Below are positions 1 to 7,648 of a stretch of 64,000 nucleotides of DNA, in pieces. This stretch comes from Ensifer adhaerens (GTDB lineage: Bacteria; Pseudomonadota; Alphaproteobacteria; Rhizobiales; Rhizobiaceae). Positions within the stretch are counted from its first letter, which is position 1. Every line of letters begins with the position of its first letter. A program made the position numbers and the translations under genes. The notes beneath the pieces are model-generated. The model was not told the origin of the DNA. It did not search any database and was given only the letters and a program-made list of their open reading frames with translations. The stretch spans positions 434,001-498,000 of the forward strand of contig OCMG01000002.1 in NCBI GenBank assembly GCA_900215285.1, given 5' to 3'.

Positions 1-1393
1 ATTCGTCGGTGATCGTTGCGATGCGCTGCGTCAGATCTACGATCAGTCCGACGTTCTCCTGCGCCGTATCGATCTTCTTTCTGTCCAGAAAGGTCCGCGC
101 ATTTTCCGCATAGGCCCGGATAGTCGCCAGGGGCTGGTTGATTTCGTGGGCGACCCCGGCCGCCACCTGCCCCAGGATCGCAAGCCGGTTCGCCGCGACC
201 AACTCCTGCTGAACGCCTTTCAGCCGCTCCTCGGTGTTGCGGTGTTCGGAGACTTCTGCCTGCAGGAGATCCCGCGCGCGGCTCAGGTCCTGGGTACGCT
301 CGCGCACGCGCCGCTCCAGTTCAGATCGCGCGATGGCTGCACGTGCCAGACCGAAGAGGTTCGCCTGCCGTCGCCACATCACCAACGCCGTCAGGATCGA
401 GGCTCCGAGGAACAGGGCCAAGGAGACGAACATGGCCTGTCCCACGGAATCTCCCAGCATCGGCTGCAGGGGAACCAGATAGTGCAGCACCCAGTTTGTG
501 GTCGCGACATCTGTCTTCATCTCGATGAAGGAGGCTTCGCCACCGCCGGGAAGCACGGCCTTCACCTGCGCCACATCGTCGACAAGGGACGGCTCCACCT
601 GCATGGGCAAAGGCTGGAGCGGCGCCCCGCCAAACTGGAGGCTTTCACGAATCCCGGCTGCCGTGGTCGGATCGAGGGCGCCAACCGTCATGAAGCGCCA
701 ACTCGGAAGATTGGTAATGAGAACGACATTCTGCCGCCCGGTAATGAAGGCCGGCCGGCCGCTGTCGCGCCAATCGCTCTCCAGCTGGTCGAACTCCATC
801 TTCACCACGACGACACCCAAGGGCTTTCCGTCGCTGGAGACGCGGTTGGTAATATAGAGGCCTGGGCGGTTGCTGACGCTACCGAGGGCAAATTGTTCGC
901 CCGTTCCGTTGGCCATGGCATCCTTGAAATAGGACCGGAAGGAATAGTCGCTGCCAACAAAGCTCGTCTTGTCCTGCCAATTACTGGAGGCAATGGCGAC
1001 GCCCCGGTCATCGGTCACATAAATCACAGCAGCCTTGGTGCCGGTCACCAGCGCTTCGAGCTTGCGGTTCAGCCGGTCGATGTCGGTAGCTGAACGCGTC
1101 ATCAGCGCATCGGAGACATCCCGGTCCTGCGAGAGGACCAGCGGCAAGGCGCGCGGCCTTTCGAGAACGCTTCGCAGCAATGCTGCCTTGAGATTGATCT
1201 CCGTCCGTCCCTGCTGGACGAGGTTCGAGACCGCGGCCTCAGTGCCATAGCGGCTCGCCGCAAGTGCAACCAACACGAGGCCCGACACGAAAACGATGCC
1301 GAACATCATCCAGGCGCGGCGAACACGCCGCTTCAAGCCTGCAAGATGCGCGGGCGGCTCCGGATTTTCGTCTGTCACGGCGGGCTGTTTCAC
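1..1393 (-). CDS. dctB: C4-dicarboxylate transport sensor histidine kinase DctB (partial, C-terminus outside window)
   Basis: Membrane sensor kinase that detects C4-dicarboxylates and phosphorylates DctD to switch on dctA. About 464 codons are visible, read from GTG at 1391-1393; an in-frame TAG lies two codons upstream, so the start is there or just downstream. After a short cytoplasmic tail comes a membrane segment (around residues 28-48, [18 protein letters not shown]), then a periplasmic double-Cache-type sensor (around 50-300) containing [13 protein letters not shown], a second membrane segment ([19 protein letters not shown]) and a coiled linker. The phosphoacceptor box [19 protein letters not shown] follows; the ATPase domain is cut off by the window edge. 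Assignment rests on the domain order, the H-box and the divergent dctA gene with its sigma-54 promoter. Confidence 0.93.
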   Translation of the reverse strand, partial: MKQPAVTDENPEPPAHLAGLKRRVRRAWMMFGIVFVSGLVLVALAASRYGTEAAVSNLVQQGRTEINLKAALLRSVLERPRALPLVLSQDRDVSDALMTRSATDIDRLNRKLEALVTGTKAAVIYVTDDRGVAIASSNWQDKTSFVGSDYSFRSYFKDAMANGTGEQFALGSVSNRPGLYITNRVSSDGKPLGVVVVKMEFDQLESDWRDSGRPAFITGRQNVVLITNLPSWRFMTVGALDPTTAAGIRESLQFGGAPLQPLPMQVEPSLVDDVAQVKAVLPGGGEASFIEMKTDVATTNWVLHYLVPLQPMLGDSVGQAMFVSLALFLGASILTALVMWRRQANLFGLARAAIARSELERRVRERTQDLSRARDLLQAEVSEHRNTEERLKGVQQELVAANRLAILGQVAAGVAHEINQPLATIRAYAENARTFLDRKKIDTAQENVGLIVDLTQRIATITDE

Positions 1394-1402
1394 ATCCTAC
1401 TC

Positions 1403-1453
1403 TGTGCACTTTTCCGCACGCATGGCAAGCAAATCTGTGTGATTATCCGCACA
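1403..1453. promoter_or_regulatory. Tandem DctD-type upstream activator sites between dctB and dctA
   Basis: Two imperfect dyads of the same form, TGTGCACTTTTCCGCAC (1403-1419) and TGTGTGATTATCCGCACA (1436-1453), repeat with a 33-bp step, about three helical turns. They lie roughly 75-120 bp upstream of the dctA sigma-54 promoter, where DctD binds in rhizobia. The first is only about 10 bp from the dctB start codon. Visible: the repeats. Inferred: DctD binding. Confidence 0.7.
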
Positions 1454-1525
1454 ACTTCGAACCGCCACCGCATCGACACAAAAAATTCACATTTTCTTCC
1501 AAACACTTAATCCATATGCCGAAAC

Positions 1526-1541
1526 TGGCACGGACATTGCA
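1526..1541 (+). promoter_or_regulatory. Sigma-54 (RpoN) promoter of dctA
   Basis: TGGCACGGACATTGCA matches the -24/-12 consensus, with ten bases between the GG and GC dinucleotides. It sits about 90 bp upstream of the dctA ATG, with the tandem activator sites further upstream. Confidence 0.88.
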
Positions 1542-1632
1542 AATAGCTTCCACAGCGGCAGGAAAAGGTGCCGCACATTTAACTTACGCCTCGGGAGGCG
1601 CATTCGTCCGGGCGGGGCAAGTGGAGGCTCAG

Positions 1633-2967
1633 ATGCAGATTTCAGACGCGGTCGCCGAACCGCGCGGCAAGACGCCGCTCTATCGGCAGCTCTATGTTCA
1701 GGTGCTCACGGCTATTGCTGCCGGCATTCTCCTCGGTCATTTCTATCCCGGCATCGGCGAAAGCATGAAGCCGCTCGGCGATGCCTTCATCAAGCTGGTG
1801 AAGATGATCATCGCCCCCGTGATCTTCCTGACGGTTGCCACCGGCATTGCCGGCATGGCGGACCTCAAGAAGGTCGGCCGCGTGGCTGGCAAGTCGATGA
1901 TCTACTTCCTCACCTTCTCGACGCTCGCCCTGATCATCGGCATCGTCGTCGCCAATGTCGTCCACCCCGGCTCCGGTATGAACATCGATCCGGCCACGCT
2001 CGACACCAAGGCGGTCGCCACCTACACGGCCAAGGCGCATGACGCCAGCGTCACCGGCTTCTTGATGAACATCATCCCGAACACGATCGTCGGCGCATTT
2101 GCCGAAGGCGATATCCTTCAGGTCCTGTTCTTCTCGGTGCTCTTCGGCATCGCGCTCGGCATGGTCGGCGAAAAGGGCAAACCGGTTCTCGACTTCCTGC
2201 AGGCGCTGACCAATCCGATCTTCCGCCTCGTCGCCATCCTGATGAAGGCAGCTCCGCTCGGTGCATTCGGCGCGATGGCCTTCACCATCGGCAAGTATGG
2301 CATCGGTTCGGTTGCCAATCTGGCCATGCTGATCGGCACCTTCTACCTGACGTCCTTCCTCTTCATCTTCGTCGTCCTAGGGGCAGTCGCCTGGTATAAT
2401 GGCTTCTCGATCGTTTCGCTGATCCGTTATCTGAAGGAAGAACTGCTGCTCGTTCTCGGCACTTCTTCTTCGGAAGCCGCCCTTCCCGGCCTGATGTCCA
2501 AGATGGAGCGCGCGGGCTGTGCCCGTCCGGTTGTGGGCCTTGTCATTCCGACCGGCTATTCCTTCAATCTCGACGGCACGAACATCTACATGACGCTCGC
2601 TGCCCTCTTCATTGCGCAGGCAACGAACACGCATCTGTCCTTCGGTGAGGAGGTGCTGCTCCTGCTGGTCGCCATGCTGAGTTCCAAGGGTGCTGCCGGC
2701 ATCACGGGTGCGGGCTTCATCACGCTGGCCGCCACGCTCTCCGTCGTTCCGGCCGTCCCGATCGCCGGCATGGCACTGATCCTCGGCATCGACCGCTTCA
2801 TGTCGGAATGCCGCGCCATCACCAACTTCATCGGCAACGCGGTTGCGACCGTCGTCGTCGCCCGCTGGGAAGGCGAACTGGACAAGGCGCAGCTGGCAGC
2901 CGCCCTCTCAGGCCAGCCGCTTGTCGAGGAACCCCGTCTGGTTCCGGTCGCCGTCGCGGCCGAATAA
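1633..2967 (+). CDS. dctA: C4-dicarboxylate:cation symporter DctA
   Basis: Inner-membrane symporter of the DAACS family that takes up succinate, fumarate and malate. Start chosen at ATG 1633 because GGAGG lies five bases upstream (1623-1627) and the 444-residue product fits the family length; upstream codons in this frame cover the promoter. Family hallmarks are visible: several hydrophobic helices, the [20 protein letters not shown] segment, the serine-rich hairpin [20 protein letters not shown], and the substrate/cation segment [21 protein letters not shown]. Near the C-terminus [23 protein letters not shown] is typical. Divergent from its sensor gene dctB; a hairpin terminator follows directly. 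Confidence 0.96.
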   Translation: MQISDAVAEPRGKTPLYRQLYVQVLTAIAAGILLGHFYPGIGESMKPLGDAFIKLVKMIIAPVIFLTVATGIAGMADLKKVGRVAGKSMIYFLTFSTLALIIGIVVANVVHPGSGMNIDPATLDTKAVATYTAKAHDASVTGFLMNIIPNTIVGAFAEGDILQVLFFSVLFGIALGMVGEKGKPVLDFLQALTNPIFRLVAILMKAAPLGAFGAMAFTIGKYGIGSVANLAMLIGTFYLTSFLFIFVVLGAVAWYNGFSIVSLIRYLKEELLLVLGTSSSEAALPGLMSKMERAGCARPVVGLVIPTGYSFNLDGTNIYMTLAALFIAQATNTHLSFGEEVLLLLVAMLSSKGAAGITGAGFITLAATLSVVPAVPIAGMALILGIDRFMSECRAITNFIGNAVATVVVARWEGELDKAQLAAALSGQPLVEEPRLVPVAVAAE

Positions 2968-2992
2968 TCGAGGCTCAAGTCCATCAAACGGA

Positions 2993-3022
2993 AAGGCCCG
3001 CGCGAAACCGCGCGGGCCTTTT
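2993..3022. terminator. Bidirectional Rho-independent terminator between dctA and the uronide ABC operon
   Basis: A 12-bp perfect stem, AAGGCCCGCGCG (2993-3004) with CGCGCGGGCCTT (3009-3020), four-base loop and a T tract on the dctA side. The ABC ATPase gene ends 24 bases away on the other strand, so it can serve both transcripts. Confidence 0.88.
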
Positions 3023-3043
3023 GCATATTATGCCGATGTTCCG

Positions 3044-4132
3044 TCAGGTTCCCGAGACGCGACCGCCGTTTTTGTCGAAGAGATGAAGGTCGGCCGGATT
3101 GTACGCGAATCTGAGGCTGTCGCCACGGCTGAGGCTGTGCTGACCCTGCAAGACCGCGAGCACCAGTTCGCCGGTCGACGCACGGGCGTGAACCACCGTT
3201 TCCGACCCCAGCGCTTCAACCATATCGATCGTCACCGGCACGCCGCCCTCACCCGCATGCGCGACACGCATATGCTGCGGGCGGAGGCCGATCGACACGT
3301 CCTGGCCGGCTTGCGCCTCTTCCGCGCGTCTGGGCACGGTCACGATCTCTCCGTCGAAAAGCCGCAGCATGGTCCCAGCCTCGCTCACACCCTCGATCCG
3401 GCCCGACAGGAAATTCATGCTCGGCGCGCCGATGAAGCCGGCCACGAAACGGTTGGCCGGCCGATTATAAAGCTCAAGCGGCGAGCCAATCTGCTCCACC
3501 CTCCCCTTGCGCAAGACAACGATTCGATCGGCGAGCGTCATCGCCTCGATCTGGTCATGCGTCACATAGATCATCGTCGTCTTGAGCCGCGCATGAAGAG
3601 CGGCAAGCTCGGCGCGCATGGAGATGCGCAGTTCTGCATCGAGATTCGACAGCGGCTCGTCGAGCAGGAAGGCCGTCGGGTTGCGCACGATGGCGCGGCC
3701 GATGGCGACGCGCTGGCGCTGGCCGCCAGAAAGCTGACCCGGGCGGCGCTCCAGATAGTCGCCGATCTCCAGCATGCGGGCGGCTTCCGCAATACGCGCG
3801 TCGATCTCGGCCTTCGGCATGCGGGCATTCTCAAGCCCGAAGGCGAGGTTCTGGCGTACGCTCATATGCGGATAGAGCGCATAGGACTGGAAGACCATGG
3901 CCAGCCCACGGTCGGAGGCAGGCACATCGTTGACCAGCGTTCCGTCAATGCGGATTTCGCCGCTGGAAGGACGGTCAAGCCCTGCGATTTGACGGAGCAA
4001 GGTCGATTTCCCGCAGCCGGACGGGCCGACGAAGACAACAAACTCGCCTTCGCGAATATCCAGGTCGATGCCATGCAGGACATCAACGGCGCCAAAGGAC
4101 TTGGTGACTTTTTCGAGCGTGATACGGCCCAT
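3044..4132 (-). CDS. Sugar ABC transporter ATP-binding protein (MalK/UgpC family)
   Basis: Cytoplasmic ATPase that would power the importer encoded by the three genes upstream. The 362-residue protein has Walker A GPSGCGKST (residues 36-44), signature LSGGQRQRVAIGRA, Walker B AFLLDEPLSNLD and the H-loop YVTHDQIEAMTLADR. A C-terminal TOBE/OB region follows (around 240-360), as in MalK-type ATPases. Last gene of the leftward operon, ten bases after the permease gene and before the bidirectional terminator. Substrate is inferred from the operon (unsaturated uronide oligomers), not from this protein. Confidence 0.93.
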   Translation of the reverse strand: MGRITLEKVTKSFGAVDVLHGIDLDIREGEFVVFVGPSGCGKSTLLRQIAGLDRPSSGEIRIDGTLVNDVPASDRGLAMVFQSYALYPHMSVRQNLAFGLENARMPKAEIDARIAEAARMLEIGDYLERRPGQLSGGQRQRVAIGRAIVRNPTAFLLDEPLSNLDAELRISMRAELAALHARLKTTMIYVTHDQIEAMTLADRIVVLRKGRVEQIGSPLELYNRPANRFVAGFIGAPSMNFLSGRIEGVSEAGTMLRLFDGEIVTVPRRAEEAQAGQDVSIGLRPQHMRVAHAGEGGVPVTIDMVEALGSETVVHARASTGELVLAVLQGQHSLSRGDSLRFAYNPADLHLFDKNGGRVSGT

Positions 4133-4142
4133 GGGAAATTCC

Positions 4143-5207
4143 TTACTTCAGGCCCGAGGTCGCGATGCCCCGCGCGATAAAGCGCTGCAGGAACACGAAG
4201 ACGAGGACGACGGGGATCATGGTGACGACGGTCATCGCCAGGATGAAGTGCCACTGCACGTTCAACTGGCCGGAATAGACGTTGAGGCCAACCTGCAGCG
4301 TGTAGAGCGACGAGCGACTGAGAACGATCAGCGGCCAGAGGAAGTCATTCCAGCGCCAGACAACCGAAAAGATGGCGAGAACGGCCAGCGCAGGCGCAGA
4401 CAGTGGGAGCACGATGCGCCAGTAGATCTGCCATTCGGAAGCCTTGTCCATGCGCGCGGCATCGATCAGCTCATCCGGGATGGTCAGCATATATTGCCGC
4501 AGCAGGAAGACGCCCGTGGGCGTCGCCACGGTCGGCAGGATCACGCCCCAGAGCGTGTCGAGCAGACCGAGCGACGAGACCACCGAATAGAGCGGTACCA
4601 TGATGACGGCGAGCGGCACCATCAGCGTGCCGACGATCACGATGAGAACCGCGTTCTGGCCACGGAACTGGTATTTGGAAAGCGCAAAAGCCGCCATGGA
4701 ATTGACCAGCAGCGTGATCAGCGTCGCCGTCACCGTCACGAAGACCGAGTTCCAAAGGTAGCGCAGGAAGTCGAAATGCACGAAGGGCTCGGTGTAGTTC
4801 GACGTCTCGAAATGCAGCTTCTGGACGGGCTTCCGGTCCTTGATGTTGACCTTGATGACGGTTTCCGGTTTCGCGGGATCGGCCATCTGCGCGATGACGC
4901 CGATGCGCCGCAACTCAACCAGCCGTGCCGTCTTGCCATCCGGCAAGGTCACATCATAGAGCGGTAGCGGCTTGTCGCTCCCGGCAACCTTCACCGTCTC
5001 CGTGACATAAGGCAGGAGCGTCGGCGGAAACTCGGACAGGGCAGCCGAAGTCTTGAACGACGAGAGCGTCAACCACGCGGCCGGCGCGAACATGATGAAC
5101 AGCCCGCCGATCAGCCAGACCCAGGTGAAGACATCCGTCCAGTGCCAGCCCTTGCCCGAACCGCTGGCGCCGCGCCGGCGCGTGACAAATTCCACAGCGC
5201 GCGCCAT
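4143..5207 (-). CDS. Sugar ABC transporter permease (MalG-type) with a large periplasmic insertion
   Basis: Inner-membrane permease, 354 residues. The first membrane helix (WVWLIGGLFIMFAPAAWLTL) is followed by an unusually long extracytoplasmic stretch (around residues 50-145) before the remaining helices; most MalG-family permeases are about 280 residues. The EAA-type coupling loop reads LIDAARMDKASEWQIYWRIV. The C-terminus IARGIATSGLK is typical of MalG homologues. The start ATG overlaps the stop of the upstream permease gene (TGATG), so the two are translationally coupled. Confidence 0.92.
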   Translation of the reverse strand: MARAVEFVTRRRGASGSGKGWHWTDVFTWVWLIGGLFIMFAPAAWLTLSSFKTSAALSEFPPTLLPYVTETVKVAGSDKPLPLYDVTLPDGKTARLVELRRIGVIAQMADPAKPETVIKVNIKDRKPVQKLHFETSNYTEPFVHFDFLRYLWNSVFVTVTATLITLLVNSMAAFALSKYQFRGQNAVLIVIVGTLMVPLAVIMVPLYSVVSSLGLLDTLWGVILPTVATPTGVFLLRQYMLTIPDELIDAARMDKASEWQIYWRIVLPLSAPALAVLAIFSVVWRWNDFLWPLIVLSRSSLYTLQVGLNVYSGQLNVQWHFILAMTVVTMIPVVLVFVFLQRFIARGIATSGLK

Positions 5208-6223
5208 CAGCGTGCCCCCTTCTTTTCATTCTTCCGCGAGGCGGCCATCTGGGCGAGCGTCAGCACGACCAACACCGCACCCATCAGGATGGAGGCAGCC
5301 GCCGCCAAACCCGGATTGCGAAGCTCCGAGGCGAACCCGGTCTCGTAGATATATTGGACGAGATACATGGTGCTGGTGCCCGGCCCGCCATGGGTCAGCA
5401 CGAAGGCCTCGTCGAAAATCTGCACGGCCTTGATCAGCGCCAGAACCAGAACAACGATCAGATTCGGCATCAAAAGCGGTAGCGTGATGCGCCAGAACAC
5501 GCGCTGGCGGCTGGTCCCATCCATCTGCGCGGCCTCATAGAGGTCCTTCGGGATCGCCTGAAGCCCGGCGAGCAGGATCAGCGTGTAGAAGCCGACATGC
5601 GCCCAGATCGACACGCCGATAGAGGCGAAGAAGGCGCTGTTGCGCTCGGTCAGCCAGTCATGCGGCTCGAGCCCCAGTCCCTGCATCACGGCGTTGAGCA
5701 CGCCCTGCCTCTGGAAAATCCAGCGCCAGATGAGGCCCGTGACGACCGGCGACAAAAGCACCGGGAAAAAGAAGACGGCGCGCCAGAAGCTGCGCCCGAT
5801 GATTTCGCGATTGAGGATCAGCGCCGTGATGAGCGCAGCCACGATCATCAGTGAGACCTGGAGCACGACGAAGGCGGCCGTATTGCCCGCCGCAATCCAG
5901 AATACGTCCTGCTTGCAGGAATTCGGATCGAGATAATTGCCGCAGGCGAAGATCTCGGAATATTGCTGCGCGCCCACGAAACTGCGATCGCTCAGGAAAA
6001 TGGCCGAGCCACCGGTCAACGAATAGACGAAATTGATGACGAAGGGCACCAGCACGAAGACGGCAAAGATCGCCATGTTCGGTGCGAGAAAGAAGGCGGC
6101 CATGCCGCTCTGCCCAGTCTTGCGCTGGAGATAGCGCAACGGCACATCGACAATGCCCATCAGACGGCCCACCACGGCCATCAAGGCCGCTTGCGACGCC
6201 GACAGAAGCCCATTGGCTTTCAT
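5207..6223 (-). CDS. Sugar ABC transporter permease (MalF/UgpA-type)
   Basis: Inner-membrane permease partner of the MalG-type protein. Start set at ATG 6223 (MKANGLLSAS) because a GGGAGGG ribosome site lies just upstream; this gives 338 residues. Visible helices include AFFLAPNMAIFAVFVLVPFV, and the coupling loop is DLYEAAQMDGTSRQRVFWRI. A short periplasmic segment carries two cysteines (FACGNYLDPNSCKQDVFW) that could form a disulfide. Lies 72 bases after the binding-protein gene. Confidence 0.92.
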   Translation of the reverse strand: MKANGLLSASQAALMAVVGRLMGIVDVPLRYLQRKTGQSGMAAFFLAPNMAIFAVFVLVPFVINFVYSLTGGSAIFLSDRSFVGAQQYSEIFACGNYLDPNSCKQDVFWIAAGNTAAFVVLQVSLMIVAALITALILNREIIGRSFWRAVFFFPVLLSPVVTGLIWRWIFQRQGVLNAVMQGLGLEPHDWLTERNSAFFASIGVSIWAHVGFYTLILLAGLQAIPKDLYEAAQMDGTSRQRVFWRITLPLLMPNLIVVLVLALIKAVQIFDEAFVLTHGGPGTSTMYLVQYIYETGFASELRNPGLAAAASILMGAVLVVLTLAQMAASRKNEKKGAR

Positions 6224-6295
6224 GATGTGCCCTCCCTTATCTGATTCAAGTGTCCGGTGCGCGGCAACCTCCGTCCCGCGCACCGGAAAAGCGCC

Positions 6296-7561
6296 TTACT
6301 TGGCAGCCTTCACCTTTTCAGCAATGTCGCTGTCGATGCGCTTGAAGGCTTCGTCAGCCGTCATTTCGCCAGCCATGGCCTGTCCGATGCGGCTGACCAG
6401 AGCACCGTAATAGGTGTCGGACCACTTCCAGCCCGGAAGCTTCAGCGCTTCCGGAGCCGTCGTCGTCGTCGCCTTCACGAAGGTGTTCAGCGCTTCCTTG
6501 GCAAACTTGTTGTCCGTCTTGAAGTCGAGACCACCGGCCACAACTTCCTTGTTCGACGGCAGGAAGAGTGTCCGTTCGGCAAATTCCTTGGCGACCGGGG
6601 TGGACGCCAGGAAGTCCATGACCTTGGCCACATCCTTCGGGTTCTTCGTGTCCTTCATCGCCACAAGGCCAGCACCGCCAGGCATACCGGTGCAGGCGGT
6701 CGGCCCGCAGGGGCTGCCGATGGCGACCCAGTCGAAATTCGTGCCGATCTTGGTCATGAAGTTCGGGATCTGCCAGGAGCCGGCATAATACATCACCACC
6801 TGAGCGTTGATGAAGTCATCCGCAGCCGGCTTGTAGGTCGTGCCCGAGGCCGAAACCCAGACATCCTTGTCGGAGACGCCGTCGGCGTTCCACTTGATGA
6901 GCTTGTTGAGATAGGCCTTCGCGCCCTCGTCGAGCGGAGCCGGCATCCCGTCCTTGCCGATGTAGTTCGCGCCATAGGAAATCATCGGGCCGGTGATGCG
7001 GTGGCCCGAGCGGTCTATGGCAAATGCATAAGGCACCTGCTGGCTCTTGGCGACCTTCTCGGACGCCGCAACCCAGTCATCCCACGTCGCCTTCTCGCCC
7101 GGCAGCGCCACACCGGCCTGATCGAACAGCGTCTTGTTGACGAAACCGCCGGTCAGCGTGATCTGCGTCATGAAGCCCGGAATGATGTTCGAGCCGTCCG
7201 GCCGCATCCAGTCCATCTGGTCGCCATAGTTCTTCTTCCAGAAGTCCACATCCTTCAGATAGGGCGTGAGGTCCAGCCAGTATTGCGACAGCGACTTCAG
7301 GTTCGTGACACGCGCGATATCCGGGCCGTTGCCGGCCGCGAGCTGCACCGGCAGCTGTTCCTTGATCGTCGAATAGGCCACCTCGTCAACGGTCACCTTG
7401 ATATCCGGATTTTCCTTCTGGAATTTGGCGATCAGGTCCTTGAAAACCTGCCCTTCGACGCCGTCCGAATACCACATGATACGCACGTCACCTGCAAAGG
7501 CTACCGTGCTCGACAGCAGTGCAAGACCTGCGGCTGCCAGAATGGAAATGCTCTTCATCAT
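6296..7561 (-). CDS. Family 1 extracellular sugar-binding protein (ABC importer)
   Basis: Periplasmic binding protein of the importer, 421 residues, with an N-terminal signal peptide (MKSISILAAAGLALLSSTVAFAG split MMKSISILAAAGL and LALLSSTVAFAG) and mature start near GDVRIMWYSDG. The body has the family 1 pattern, including FQKENPDIKVTVDEVAYSTI and the C-terminal MAGEMTADEAFKRIDSDI. A cysteine pair occurs in SPCGPTACTG. GGAGGAG precedes the start. In a leftward operon with GH105 and kduI genes; ligand inferred to be an unsaturated galacturonide or rhamnogalacturonide oligomer. Confidence 0.92.
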   Translation of the reverse strand: MMKSISILAAAGLALLSSTVAFAGDVRIMWYSDGVEGQVFKDLIAKFQKENPDIKVTVDEVAYSTIKEQLPVQLAAGNGPDIARVTNLKSLSQYWLDLTPYLKDVDFWKKNYGDQMDWMRPDGSNIIPGFMTQITLTGGFVNKTLFDQAGVALPGEKATWDDWVAASEKVAKSQQVPYAFAIDRSGHRITGPMISYGANYIGKDGMPAPLDEGAKAYLNKLIKWNADGVSDKDVWVSASGTTYKPAADDFINAQVVMYYAGSWQIPNFMTKIGTNFDWVAIGSPCGPTACTGMPGGAGLVAMKDTKNPKDVAKVMDFLASTPVAKEFAERTLFLPSNKEVVAGGLDFKTDNKFAKEALNTFVKATTTTAPEALKLPGWKWSDTYYGALVSRIGQAMAGEMTADEAFKRIDSDIAEKVKAAK

Positions 7562-7648
7562 CGTCTCCTCCTTCGATGGACGGTTTCATCCGTCAATTGA
7601 CCGGACCGCGGACCCTCCTCCGCCAGCCCGGCTTGTCTCACGCGGGGA

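Noticed and set aside
146..1093. Plus-strand open frame of 315 codons near the window start
   Set aside because: Opposite the dctB sensor domain, whose minus-strand reading has family motifs and an intact H-box.
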